DNA of 64,000 bases from Zymobacter sp047495495 (GCF_047495495.1 NZ_CP179930.1:2941279-3005278), one strand, 5' to 3'; positions 8,202 to 17,236 are shown, numbered from the stretch's first letter. Numbers and translations: made by a program. Notes: generated from the letters alone by a model not told the origin.

Positions 8202-9328
8202 TACCATTCTCCTTGACGTTTGATATTTATATCCGTCAAGTTATTATCCCCAAAGGGATCAGGGATGCCATTATCAATAAACACCGACTGGAAGTAGTCA
8301 ATAATATCATCATCGCCTACATCAGGGCAGTTATTAAAATGGCGAATATTACATTCTTTATCCTGTTGAACAATGGCCGTCCACACTGCATAAGTATAGA
8401 AGTCAGCCCCTTGCACTTTATGTTCTGGCGCGACATTATCATCGCCTGGTTTGCTAAAAGGCCAATCAATAATAGATTGTCTATATTGCGTTTCCTGATG
8501 TTGATGAAGCAGATACCATATATCACGGTAAGTCAGCTGCTGTGTAGTTTTTGCTAAATTTTCCACAACAGGGGCAGTTACACGTGAAGGTGCTATACAT
8601 TGATCAAAAATAACTTCTTTATCATCTTTATTGGAAGGTAACACATGATATCGGCAGAGTGTCATCTGATAATTTCCACCCAAAAAGAATCTACTATCTT
8701 TATAACCTTGGATATAACTCATAGTAACATTATCACCAGCTTCAGCCCGAAACTGAATAGGAATGCCATTATCCCAGTAAGTTGATAGTGTTCTTCCACG
8801 CCGCTTGACCACTTGAGACTGGCACCCAGCAACAATTACAGCGTCTCCATCCTTTGGCTCAGTGGGATGGCATTCTCCGCCAGCAGGTTGGCATTTAAAC
8901 GGTACTGCGTGGTTGTCATCAGACCATTTGATCACAGGGTACTGCTCAAGCAGCTGCGCTACGACAGGATCATCATCACTAGGGTGCAATGGATTTTCGC
9001 CATAGTTTTTCACAAGAATTTCTTTGTATAAATTATGAGCTTGAGGCGACAGCAAAGGACGATCTAGCCAAGTAGCGCGACGTTGCCCCTCTTCTGTTTC
9101 CCAGAAATGGGTCACTCGCTCCTCTTCTCTCTGTTTAGCCCGAGCCTTATCATCAAGCTCGCGCTGGACTTCTTCGTGAAATAATCGGAAGCGCGTCATG
9201 ATTTTAAAGTAGCCGAGCAAAGCACCTATCCCGCAGACTGATATAAATAGAAAAGCAATGATCAGCACACACCATCCTCTCTCAGCATTGCGCCGACGCT
9301 GCTTTTCAATCAGTTCATCAATCTTCAT
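8201..9328 (-). CDS. Hypothetical single-pass membrane protein A of AT-rich cassette
   Basis: An unrecognised 375-residue protein. A charged start is followed by one strong membrane segment (about residues 18-41), then a highly charged, probably coiled-coil stretch (48-75, REEERVTHFWETEEGQRRA). A soluble domain of about 290 residues contains several cysteines, which would fit an exported, disulfide-containing domain. AAGGAGGGG stands just before the ATG. The gene is AT-rich, lies between ordinary chromosomal genes, and its stop overlaps the start of the next membrane gene by one base. The topology resembles envelope or secretion-apparatus anchors, but I see no motif that assigns a function. 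Confidence 0.78.
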   Translation of the reverse strand: MKIDELIEKQRRRNAERGWCVLIIAFLFISVCGIGALLGYFKIMTRFRLFHEEVQRELDDKARAKQREEERVTHFWETEEGQRRATWLDRPLLSPQAHNLYKEILVKNYGENPLHPSDDDPVVAQLLEQYPVIKWSDDNHAVPFKCQPAGGECHPTEPKDGDAVIVAGCQSQVVKRRGRTLSTYWDNGIPIQFRAEAGDNVTMSYIQGYKDSRFFLGGNYQMTLCRYHVLPSNKDDKEVIFDQCIAPSRVTAPVVENLAKTTQQLTYRDIWYLLHQHQETQYRQSIIDWPFSKPGDDNVAPEHKVQGADFYTYAVWTAIVQQDKECNIRHFNNCPDVGDDDIIDYFQSVFIDNGIPDPFGDNNLTDINIKRQGEW

Positions 9329-9467
9329 CCCCCCTCCTTTTTCATCTCACTATTACTGCAAAGCAGCTAATGTAACACTTTATCAGTCAGTGATTTTATT
9401 CTTGATAGAGAACGGTGAAGCCCTTATGTTCTTGCCAACATCACACTCATAGAGAAGGAATTGCATA

Positions 9468-10001
9468 ATGGCTTTCACTGAACAGGCCGCCGGCGTTAGT
9501 GAACAAAGTGCACCTCAAACCCAAGGCTTCACGCTCAACCACAGCATGGTGCGCATTAAGGACCCTAAGATCACGCTGGATTTCTATACCCGCGTTTTCG
9601 GCATGCGCCTGCTACGCAAGCTCGACTTCCCAGAAATGTCCTTCTCGCTCTACTTCTTGGCTAATCTGGACGAAGGTGCGAGCGTGCCCAGCGACACCGC
9701 CGACCGCAACCAGTGGACGTTCTCGCAGCGAGGACTGCTAGAGCTAACCCATAACTGGGGCACGGAAAACGACGCCGATTTTCAGTACCACAACGGCAAT
9801 GCCGAACCTCAGGGCTTCGGTCATATCTGCTTCGCCGTACCCGATCTACAGGCAGCCGTTGAGTGGTTTGATGCCAACGGTGTCGAGTTCGTTAAACGCC
9901 CGGAGCAGGGCAAGATGCGCGACGTCGCCTTCGTCAAGGATCCCGACGGCTACTGGATCGAAATCGTCCAGCCCGACCTGTGCCGCTCACTGGGCCTGTA
10001 A
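9468..10001 (+). CDS. gloA: Lactoylglutathione lyase (glyoxalase I)
   Basis: A 177-residue glyoxalase I that converts the hemithioacetal of methylglyoxal and glutathione to S-lactoylglutathione in the cytoplasm. The two beta-alpha-beta-beta-beta modules carry the four expected metal ligands: His25 (NHSMVRI), Glu92 (LLELTHNWG), His119 (GFGHICF) and Glu165 (YWIEIVQP). The N-terminal extension and the insert between modules match the longer class seen in pseudomonads and eukaryotes, usually Zn-dependent, not the 135-residue E. coli Ni enzyme. It is a single gene. A 23-base palindrome follows about 50 bases after the stop. Confidence 0.95.
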   Translation: MAFTEQAAGVSEQSAPQTQGFTLNHSMVRIKDPKITLDFYTRVFGMRLLRKLDFPEMSFSLYFLANLDEGASVPSDTADRNQWTFSQRGLLELTHNWGTENDADFQYHNGNAEPQGFGHICFAVPDLQAAVEWFDANGVEFVKRPEQGKMRDVAFVKDPDGYWIEIVQPDLCRSLGL

Positions 10002-10051
10002 GCCACGCATTCCGCGGTTCTGCCGCACCCGACCGCTATACCTATTTCGCA

Positions 10052-10074
10052 TGTCATGCCGATTCGGCATGACA
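10052..10074. repeat. Perfect palindrome after gloA
   Basis: TGTCATGCCGA, one T, then TCGGCATGACA: 11-base arms around a single central base. It lacks a U-run, so it may be an operator or a factor-dependent terminator and not a classic intrinsic terminator. Confidence 0.7.
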
Positions 10075-10225
10075 ATAGAATTCCCGTGACAGCACCGTGA
10101 GCACAGGAGTATCTTCGCCTGCTGTTCACCTGACATCGCCCAGGGCCCACTGCGTCCGCGCGATGTGCTACACACTTCAGATCGATTTCCCATTGTCTTC
10201 GGGCCTTGGGTTCAGCGAGGCTGTC

Positions 10226-10504
10226 ATGAATGCACGTACGATTAACTGGGATTCTCCTGCGAGCGGCCTAAGCGGCATGTTCGACTCTCGACGCCCGGTG
10301 AAAACCGCTCCCCGAGCGGGTTGCATCATCACCGCGCGCTATCATGGTACCAACGTCCGCATGAAGGTCATTGACCGCGACGGCGATAAGCGCTCGGTGG
10401 CAAAAGTCATCGGCGTCGACGACCAGAGCGTCCAGCACGACCTGCAGGCCGGTGACACCGTCATCGTGCCAGACAAGAAACGTACTGTGGTGCGCTATAG
10501 CTGA
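10226..10504 (+). CDS. Small conserved-looking hypothetical protein
   Basis: A 92-residue basic protein of unknown function. After a short N-terminus it contains an SH3- or OB-like beta-rich segment (GCIITARYHG, VRMKVIDRDGDKR, HDLQAGDTVIVPDKKRTV) that resembles small nucleic-acid or ligand-binding barrels. This is only a visual impression. The ATG at 10226 was preferred over upstream starts because GAGG lies just upstream and the preceding 43 codons look non-coding. A strong bidirectional terminator follows at once, supporting a real transcript end here. Confidence 0.65.
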   Translation: MNARTINWDSPASGLSGMFDSRRPVKTAPRAGCIITARYHGTNVRMKVIDRDGDKRSVAKVIGVDDQSVQHDLQAGDTVIVPDKKRTVVRYS

Positions 10505-10525
10505 TTCCGTACAGCGGAAGACAAC

Positions 10526-10558
10526 GAAGGCCCCGATGGCATAACCATCGGGGCCTTC
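10526..10558. terminator. Bidirectional terminator between convergent genes
   Basis: GAAGGCCCCGATGG, loop CATAA, then the exact 14-base complement. It serves the small plus-strand gene and wrbA on the minus strand. Confidence 0.9.
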
Positions 10559-10605
10559 GCGTATTCGAATGCGACCAGCGGCGAACGAATCGCCACAGTC
10601 GATCC

Positions 10606-11205
10606 TCAGCCTTTGAGGGCTTTTGCCAGCTTAGCCACGTGTTCACCCTGGAAGCGGGCAATGGTCAGCTCGACTTCGGACGGCTGGCGTGAACCATCTG
10701 CACCCGCGATCGTGGTCGCCCCATACGGCGTACCGCCGTGCAGCTCTTCTACGCCTCCCATTCCCGGTGCGCCATAGCCGATCGGAACGATCACCATGCC
10801 GTGATGGGCCAGCGTCGTCCATGTCGAGGTAATGGTCTGCTCCTGACCACCGCCCGTGCCTGTAGAAGCAAAGACGCTCGCCAGCTTGCCGAACAGCTTG
10901 CCCTGTGCCCACAGACCGCCAGTACGGTCGAGGAAGTTGCGCATCTGGCTCGCCATGTTGCCAAAGCGGGTAGGCACGCCAAGGATGATCGCATCGTAGT
11001 TGACCAGTTCGTCCGGTGTAGCGACCGGTGCAGACTGATCGGCCTTACCCCCCGCCTTGCGGAAAGCATCTTCATCCATCAGCTCGGGAACGCGCTTGAT
11101 GTCGACCTGCACCCCGTCGACCTTACGCACCCCGTCCGCCACGGCGTTCGCCATGGTTTCGATATGTCCATACATGGAGTAATACAGCACCAGTACCTTG
11201 CTCAT
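10606..11205 (-). CDS. wrbA: NAD(P)H:quinone oxidoreductase WrbA
   Basis: A 199-residue flavodoxin-like protein. It should bind FMN and perform two-electron reduction of quinones, avoiding semiquinone radicals. Visible are the FMN phosphate loop (YYSMYGHIETMA), PTRFGNMASQMRNFLD, the STGTGGGQEQT loop and the WrbA-specific YGAPGMGGVEELHGGTPYGATTI. Length and motifs match E. coli WrbA closely. AAAGGA lies about nine bases before the ATG. It is a single gene between two terminators. Confidence 0.96.
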   Translation of the reverse strand: MSKVLVLYYSMYGHIETMANAVADGVRKVDGVQVDIKRVPELMDEDAFRKAGGKADQSAPVATPDELVNYDAIILGVPTRFGNMASQMRNFLDRTGGLWAQGKLFGKLASVFASTGTGGGQEQTITSTWTTLAHHGMVIVPIGYGAPGMGGVEELHGGTPYGATTIAGADGSRQPSEVELTIARFQGEHVAKLAKALKG

Positions 11206-11443
11206 CGAAGCGTCCTTTCATCAGCGTGAAAAACGAAGGCGCAGGCAGGGCGATTCCTGCTGCGTAGCCTGTTTGGAGTATAGGCACGGACGCAAGCTTC
11301 GCGGCAATTGCTCCATCATGAGCAATATTCATGGTGCAGCACTTGCTAGGGCTTGCGCATGCCCGACACCGCACAGCGTACGCCGTTGCCTTTCATCGGC
11401 ATGATGCGAGTAGTGCTTCTTTTGTCGGCCTCTAGGCATAAAA

Positions 11444-11473
11444 AAACGCCCCACCGTTACCGGCAGGGCGTTT
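11444..11473 (-). terminator. Terminator of typA/bipA
   Basis: AAACGCCC and GGGCGTTT with a 14-base loop. On the minus strand it runs into seven U residues directly after the bipA stop. Confidence 0.88.
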
Positions 11474-11497
11474 CGTTGGAAGCGTCAAACGCTAGCG

Positions 11498-13333
11498 TTA
11501 CTTCTTGCTAGAACGTTTACGTTCCTGTTCTGTCAGGAATTTCTTACGCAGGCGGATGTGAACCGGCGTAATTTCGACCAGTTCGTCGTCATCAATGAAC
11601 TCGATCGCCTGTTCCAGCGTGAAGCGGACCGGCGGCGTCAGGACGATGTTTTCATCGTTACCAGAGGCACGCATGTTGTCGAGCTTCTTACCTTTGGTCG
11701 GGTTAACGACCATGTCGTTCGCACGGTTGTTGATACCGATCAGCATACCTTCGTACACCTCAGTACCGTGCTCAGCGATCAGGCGACCACGTTCCTGCAG
11801 CGTGAACAGTGCGTACGCCAATGCTTTACCGGTCGCCATGGAAACCAGTACACCGTTGCGACGTTCGATCGCTGCATCCGGTTTGAGCGGACCATAGTGA
11901 TCGAAGCGGCTGGTCAGGATACCGGTACCGGACGTCATGGTCAGGAACTGACCACGGAAGCCGATCAGACCACGCGCAGGGATGATGTAGTCAAGGCGGA
12001 TACGGCCCTTACCATCCGGAAGCATGTTGGTCAGCTCACCTTTACGGTAGCCCAGCTCTTCCATGACAGAGCCCTGATGCTGCTCTTCACAGTCGATGAT
12101 GACTTCTTCGTACGGCTCTTCCTTGACGCCATCAATGTCACGGATGATGACTTCCGGGCGGCCTACGGCCAGCTCAAAGCCTTCGCGACGCATGGTTTCG
12201 ATCAAGACGGACAGGTGAAGCTCACCACGGCCGGATACGATGAATTTCTCAGGCGTTTCGCCCTGCTGTACGCGCAGTGCAACGTTGTGGATCAGCTCTT
12301 GGTCGAGGCGATCCTTGATGTTGCGGCTGGTGACGTACTTACCTTCGCGACCTGCGAACGGCGAATCGTTGACCTGGAAGGTCATAGAAACGGTCGGCTG
12401 GTCAACGGTCAGTGCCGGCAGTGCTTCAACAGCTTCCGGATCACACAGCGTGTCGGAGATGTTCAGCGAGTCGATACCGGTGATGCAGATGATGTCGCCT
12501 GCCGTTGCCTTGTCGGTCTGTACGCGTTCGAGGCCAAGGTGGGTCATGACCTGACCGACCTTGCCGCGACGGGTATTGCCTTCGGCGTCAACGACGACGA
12601 TCTGCTGGTTCGGGCTGACGCTGCCGCGTTTGACGCGACCGACACCGATAACACCAACGTAGCTGTTGTAGTCCAGTGCGGAAATCTGCATCTGGAACGG
12701 ACCGTCGACTTCAACGGCCGGCGGCTCGACGATGTCGACGATGGCCTGGAACATCGGATCCATGTCATCTGCCATGTCATCCGGATCCATACCGGCGAAG
12801 CCGTTCAGAGCGGATGCATAGACGACCGGGAAGTCGAGCTGCTCATCGGTAGCACCGAGGTTGTCGAACAGGTCGAAAATCTGGTCCATGACCCAGTCAG
12901 GACGCGCGCCCGGGCGGTCGATCTTGTTGATGACCACGATCGGTTTCAGACCCTGTGCGAACGCTTTCTGTGTAACGAAGCGTGTCTGCGGCATCGGGCC
13001 ATCGACGGCGTCGACCAGCAGCAACACGGAGTCAACCATGGACATAACGCGTTCGACTTCACCACCGAAGTCAGCGTGTCCAGGCGTATCCACGATGTTG
13101 ATGTGGTAGTCCTTCCACTGGATCGCGGTGTTCTTCGCCAGGATGGTGATACCACGTTCCTTTTCCTGGTCGTTGGAGTCCATGATGCGCTCTTGACCTT
13201 CGTTCTTACGGTCGAGCGTACCGGACTGCTGAAGAAGCTTGTCGACGAGCGTCGTTTTACCGTGGTCGACGTGCGCGATGATAGCGACGTTTCTCAGCTT
13301 GGAAACATCACCGACAACTGCTTGATCTGTCAT
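11498..13333 (-). CDS. typA: Ribosome-associated GTPase TypA/BipA
   Basis: A 611-residue translational GTPase of the EF-G/LepA class that binds the ribosome and aids 50S assembly and stress or cold adaptation. The G motifs are present in order: AHVDHGKTT (P-loop), RGITI (switch I), DTPGH (switch II), NKID, and an ASALNG G5 motif. The domain II/III and C-terminal regions contain typical BipA sequences (SGRGELHLSVLIE, PARGLIGFRGQFLT, TSGTGI). The ATG at 13333 was chosen because the GTPase domain then starts as in the family. The 12 codons upstream in frame are not conserved-looking. It is monocistronic with a strong terminator. Confidence 0.97.
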   Translation of the reverse strand: MTDQAVVGDVSKLRNVAIIAHVDHGKTTLVDKLLQQSGTLDRKNEGQERIMDSNDQEKERGITILAKNTAIQWKDYHINIVDTPGHADFGGEVERVMSMVDSVLLLVDAVDGPMPQTRFVTQKAFAQGLKPIVVINKIDRPGARPDWVMDQIFDLFDNLGATDEQLDFPVVYASALNGFAGMDPDDMADDMDPMFQAIVDIVEPPAVEVDGPFQMQISALDYNSYVGVIGVGRVKRGSVSPNQQIVVVDAEGNTRRGKVGQVMTHLGLERVQTDKATAGDIICITGIDSLNISDTLCDPEAVEALPALTVDQPTVSMTFQVNDSPFAGREGKYVTSRNIKDRLDQELIHNVALRVQQGETPEKFIVSGRGELHLSVLIETMRREGFELAVGRPEVIIRDIDGVKEEPYEEVIIDCEEQHQGSVMEELGYRKGELTNMLPDGKGRIRLDYIIPARGLIGFRGQFLTMTSGTGILTSRFDHYGPLKPDAAIERRNGVLVSMATGKALAYALFTLQERGRLIAEHGTEVYEGMLIGINNRANDMVVNPTKGKKLDNMRASGNDENIVLTPPVRFTLEQAIEFIDDDELVEITPVHIRLRKKFLTEQERKRSSKK

Positions 13334-13821
13334 TACTTTTTTCCATGATGTGTGCAGGCCAGCGCACACATCTCCGTGAAGATGCCCGCCTGTGCCTATC
13401 GCGGACGCTGAGCGGCTAGCGGCTCATCTGTCCTCTGATGCGCTTAGATTAACACGAAATGCCCAGATGCCGTACTGATCGCGCACGAAAAGTACGAGTT
13501 CTGTCCCAACCCGATTCCGCCGCACCTGCCTGACGAAAAGGGCATTTCAGCGGCGTGTAAAATGCCCCCCTACAACCGTATTTACAAAAAGTAACACACT
13601 GAAATAGAAAGGGTTTGACTCAAGCAAATAGTGATCAACCCCATTACAAATCCAGTCGCGTTTCAAACGTAGCCGATTGTGTTCTTATGTTTCTGCCAGC
13701 CGAGTTAGGCAATCAGGTTTGACTCGACCACTGGCCGCACTAGCCCCGCCGTGAAGCGACTCATCCAACTGTGGATATGGCGGGTTCGATCGACACAGGA
13801 AACATAAGTGAACATATAGAG
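13334..13821. other. Gene-free divergent region between typA and the Com-like gene
   Basis: No gene is supported. GGTTTGACTC occurs twice, near 13612 and 13709, each with a possible -35 (TTGACT), but neither has a convincing -10 at 16-18 bases. The left part should hold the typA promoter. Confidence 0.35.
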
Positions 13822-13992
13822 ATGAAACCGATACGTTGTGCGTCCTGCGGACGCCTGCTGCTCAAGGCTGAGGTTTATAGCCTCCTGGAAGTGAAGTGTC
13901 CTCGCTGCAAGACCGTGAACAGCTTCCGCTCCAGCGAGTTCAAGCCGACGCCTGCCAAGGCGCAGCCGGAATGCCCGGCGCATCGAGCATGA
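13822..13992 (+). CDS. Com-like small zinc-finger protein
   Basis: A 56-residue protein with two CxxC knuckles (Cys6/Cys9 and Cys26/Cys29) in the order MKPIRCASCGRLL, then VKCPRCKTVN. This is the layout of phage Mu Com, a zinc-finger RNA-binding activator of mom translation, and of orphan Com-family genes in bacterial chromosomes. There is no mom gene or phage gene nearby. The next gene, 54 bases on, is the first of three levansucrases in the same direction. The start is uncertain: the ATG at 13822 fits the family, but its ribosome site is weak, and a GTG at 13771 would add 17 residues. It may be a domesticated phage gene. Any control of the levansucrases is speculation. Confidence 0.72.
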   Translation: MKPIRCASCGRLLLKAEVYSLLEVKCPRCKTVNSFRSSEFKPTPAKAQPECPAHRA

Positions 13993-14046
13993 CTCACCTC
14001 TCATCCTGATAACAGTTAGTTGCACAACAACAAAAGGAAACATGTT

Positions 14047-15420
14047 ATGACACGCAAAGCTGACACCATCACGGTTCGTGATATCGAAGAACGCCCGGTC
14101 TCCCAGGCTAGCCATTGGACTCGCGAAAACGCAACTCGCATCCGCCCGACCGCTACGAACACTTTCCCTCCGTTCGACACGGGTAAAGTCAAAGCGCTGA
14201 TGCCTGGCTACCACGTATGGGACAACTGGTTCGTACTGGACGAAGAAGGCAACGTTGCTGACATCTATGGCTACACCGTGCTGTTCGCTCTGGTTCGTCC
14301 GGTTGACGACGAAGAAAGCGCTCACGCCAAAATCGCGTACTTCTACTCCGTAGACGGTGTTCACTACATCCCGGGCGGTTTCGTATTCCGCGAAAGCCTC
14401 TTCAGCGATGTACAGGAATGGAGCGGTTCTACCATCCTGCGTAACGACGGCCGCCTGCAGACATTCTACACCGTTGCAATGGGTGTTGAGCTGTCTTCTG
14501 GCTGGCAGACTCACCAGCGCTTCGCTACTGCGATCCAGACTATCGCTGTCACCGAAGCCGGCATGAGCCTGGCTGACCCGATGTACCACGCACTGCTGGC
14601 TGAGCCAGACGGTCTGTACTACCAGACAATCTGGGAATCCGACGCGGGCGAATCTCGTGCACCGACCAAACACTCTCTGGCACTCGGTGACGACCAGACC
14701 AACAACCTGTGCTTCCGTGACCCGTCCTTCTTCAAGGACCCGAAAACGGGCAAAACCTTCCTGCTGTTCGAAGCGAACACGGGTAGCCTGCTGGACGCTG
14801 AAGGTTCAGTAAAACAGAAATACATCGGTAGCGAAGACTTCGACGTCGAATACGTACCGACCCCCGACGACCTGAAAGCCAACGGTTGCATCGGTATGGC
14901 CGAGTTCACCAACGACGAATACACCTTCGTCAACCTGATGCCGCCGGTCCTCACCACTAACCTGGTGACCGATGAAATCGAACGCATCAAGCTGATGGTT
15001 TACGACAACCACTACTACCTGTTCTGCGTCTGCCACGGCAACAAAATGACGATCCCGGACGAAGATCTCATCAACCGTGACTTCCTGCTCGGCTTCCGTT
15101 CCAAAGACATGCTGGGTCAGTACGAACCGCTGAACAAAACCGGTGTTGTCATTCAGCAGAAATCTCTGGGCAACCGTTACGACGGTCAGTCCGAAAACGG
15201 TCAGTACATCTACTCCTGGCTGGTACTGCCTGATCTGTCTGTCGTCAGCTATGCCAACTTCTCTACGGCATCTGACTGGACGCTGCAATCGGTCAAAACT
15301 GCGGGGCCGTCCGTACAGCTCGAAATCGACGGTCTGGAAACGCGCATCACTGACCTGTACTACAACGTCCTGCCGGCCACCGTCGTTGAACCGCCGCTGG
15401 TCTTCCCGACAATCGCCTAA
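14047..15420 (+). CDS. Levansucrase-type GH68 fructosyltransferase, paralogue 1
   Basis: A 457-residue five-bladed beta-propeller enzyme that splits sucrose and transfers fructose to water, sucrose or a growing levan. The catalytic triad is visible: nucleophile Asp59 in VWDNW, transition-state Asp225 in FRDP, and the acid/base glutamate in the DEIER box (309-313). The WSGST motif (126-130) is also present. There is no signal peptide, as in the leaderless levansucrases of Zymomonas, Erwinia and Halomonas, so secretion would be non-classical. AGGA lies about ten bases before the ATG at 14047. Codon use is very biased, suggesting high expression. It is the first of three tandem paralogues. Levan-forming versus invertase activity cannot be told from sequence alone. 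Confidence 0.93.
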   Translation: MTRKADTITVRDIEERPVSQASHWTRENATRIRPTATNTFPPFDTGKVKALMPGYHVWDNWFVLDEEGNVADIYGYTVLFALVRPVDDEESAHAKIAYFYSVDGVHYIPGGFVFRESLFSDVQEWSGSTILRNDGRLQTFYTVAMGVELSSGWQTHQRFATAIQTIAVTEAGMSLADPMYHALLAEPDGLYYQTIWESDAGESRAPTKHSLALGDDQTNNLCFRDPSFFKDPKTGKTFLLFEANTGSLLDAEGSVKQKYIGSEDFDVEYVPTPDDLKANGCIGMAEFTNDEYTFVNLMPPVLTTNLVTDEIERIKLMVYDNHYYLFCVCHGNKMTIPDEDLINRDFLLGFRSKDMLGQYEPLNKTGVVIQQKSLGNRYDGQSENGQYIYSWLVLPDLSVVSYANFSTASDWTLQSVKTAGPSVQLEIDGLETRITDLYYNVLPATVVEPPLVFPTIA

Positions 15421-15756
15421 TTACTCCTCTACCCTTGGAGCGCCTCTGAGCGCCCTTTACCCTCCCCACATTTTCCTATACCACTGCCCATACACTCCGT
15501 TCAGTAGGCCCTCGCTCCACCTCCCCTTTTTCTTCCCCGTTATCTACACGCTTTTTTGTCGTTTCAATCGCGACTACGGCCTTTTTCTTAAATACACAGC
15601 GTATTGATTTATCAGTTCTTTTTATACAAAACAAAATAATTAACCCTTTCGATAAAAACTTCTAAAGTACCGACGCCTTTAAGAAAGGTAAATCGCCCAT
15701 AGCGCTGTGAGCGGCTTCAAAAACAAAGCACAACAAAGAGAGAGGAAAGGAGTGGT
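15421..15756. other. Spacer between levansucrase paralogues 1 and 2
   Basis: No gene. It has a pyrimidine-rich first half and an AT-rich second half (15600-15680), which probably contains a separate promoter for paralogue 2. A TATACA (15623-15628) is a possible -10, but no well-spaced -35 was found. No strong terminator hairpin follows paralogue 1. Confidence 0.4.
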
Positions 15757-17181
15757 ATGAAACATCTACACCATCATCCCGCTAACAAAGCCCGCGTTTC
15801 ACATTGGACTCGCCAACAAGTCAGCCAGATTGAGGCCGATGACGCTATCGACTTTCCGCATTTCGACCCTCAACAGGTCAAGGTACTGATGCCCGGCTAT
15901 GATGTCTGGGACAACTGGTACGCCCTTGATGAAAACAACCAGATTGCTGACGTTCAGGGATTCCGCGTGCTGGTCGCGCTGGCGGCACCGTCTGACAGCT
16001 TCGACGAAACCAACCTGTACTACTTCTATTCTCGCGATGGCGTTCATTACCAGGCTGGCGGCAAGGTCTTCACCACCCCGCTAGAGAGCGGCATTCAGGA
16101 ATGGAGCGGCTCCACCCTCCTGCGCAATGACGGTGCGTTGCAGACCTTCTATACCGTCGTCAAAGAAAGCGGCGACTATTCCGGCCGCAGCCATCGTTCT
16201 CGTGGCAGCCAGGGCATGCCGCCCGACGGCATGTCAGCACAAGGCTCACAGGCCGCGGGGCCTCAAAGCGGCTCGCAAAGCCAGATGCCGGGGCAGGGTC
16301 AGATGGGGGCCGTACAGAACGACCAGCGTCTGGCAACCGCCATTCAGGATGTCGTCATCGCAGGCAACCGCTTGTCGCTGGCTGAACCGCGCTATCACGC
16401 CATCCTGACCGTGCCGGACGGTCAGTACTACCAGACCATGACTCAGGCCAGCGAACGAGAAACGCTGTTCCCCACGTCCAGCACCACGGGCAGCACTCAG
16501 AGCAACAACTTCTGCTTCCGCGATCCGCATTTCTTCAAGGACCCGTCCGACGGCCGCAGCTATCTGCTGTTTGAAGCCAATACCGGCAACGCCATCTGCC
16601 CTGAAGGCAGCGTACGCCGTGAGTACATCGGCAGCGCTTCGTTCGAACCCGACTATGTGCCGACCCCCGATGAGCTGAAAGCCAATGGCTGCATCGGTAT
16701 CGCCGAGCTGACCAATGAAGGCTACACCGCTGCGCGCTTCCTGCCGCCGTTGCTGACCTCCAACCTGGTGACCGACGAAATTGAGCGCGTCAACATGCTC
16801 AAGATCAAGGACGATTACTACCTGTTCTGCATCGGTCGCGTCAGCAAGATGGCGATGAGCTGTGAGGCGCTGGAACGCAGCACCTTCATGCTGGGCTTCC
16901 GCTCTCGCTCGCTGTTCGGTCCGTACACGCCGCTCAACCGCCACGGTGTCGTGCTGCGCCAGCAGTCTTTCAGCAGCGATATGATGAACAGTTCTGATAC
17001 TCAGAGCGTCTATTCCTATCTGCTTCAGCCTGACCTGACCGTGCTGACCTATGCCCAGTACAGCACCGATGCCGATGGCAACCTGCAGAAGAACCGCTCC
17101 GCGGGCCCGACGCTGTCACTGCACATCAAAGGCAACCGCTCCTACGTGGGTGAGGTGATCTACAACATTCTGCCTGCATAA
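15757..17181 (+). CDS. Levansucrase-type GH68 enzyme, paralogue 2 with low-complexity insert
   Basis: A 474-residue GH68 enzyme with the nucleophile Asp52 (VWDNW), Asp256 (FRDPHF) and DEIER at 340-344, so it should be active on sucrose. It starts with a His-rich segment (KHLHHH) and has no signal peptide. Unlike its neighbours, it carries an insert of about 45 residues (about 140-187) made of Gly, Ser, Gln, Met, Pro and Arg between two propeller strands. AAAGGAG is close before the ATG. It is followed by a strong terminator, so paralogue 3 has its own promoter. Sequence differences from paralogues 1 and 3 are spread over the whole length, which indicates an old duplication. It could be an invertase or a fructo-oligosaccharide former. 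Confidence 0.92.
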   Translation: MKHLHHHPANKARVSHWTRQQVSQIEADDAIDFPHFDPQQVKVLMPGYDVWDNWYALDENNQIADVQGFRVLVALAAPSDSFDETNLYYFYSRDGVHYQAGGKVFTTPLESGIQEWSGSTLLRNDGALQTFYTVVKESGDYSGRSHRSRGSQGMPPDGMSAQGSQAAGPQSGSQSQMPGQGQMGAVQNDQRLATAIQDVVIAGNRLSLAEPRYHAILTVPDGQYYQTMTQASERETLFPTSSTTGSTQSNNFCFRDPHFFKDPSDGRSYLLFEANTGNAICPEGSVRREYIGSASFEPDYVPTPDELKANGCIGIAELTNEGYTAARFLPPLLTSNLVTDEIERVNMLKIKDDYYLFCIGRVSKMAMSCEALERSTFMLGFRSRSLFGPYTPLNRHGVVLRQQSFSSDMMNSSDTQSVYSYLLQPDLTVLTYAQYSTDADGNLQKNRSAGPTLSLHIKGNRSYVGEVIYNILPA

Positions 17182-17204
17182 CGCACGGCTTCTTTCCTAT
17201 GCAC

Positions 17205-17236
17205 AAGGCCTCTTCGCGGCAACGCGAAGAGGCCTT
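17205..17236 (+). terminator. Terminator after levansucrase paralogue 2
   Basis: AAGGCCTCTTCGCG, loop GCAA, and the exact 14-base complement ending in CCTT. It separates paralogue 2 from paralogue 3. Confidence 0.88.

Noticed and set aside
11558..13348. A 596-codon open frame opposite typA
   Set aside because: It is the antisense shadow of a well-conserved GTPase gene. Its composition (His/Asp/Val-rich) is typical of reversed codons and it has no ribosome site.
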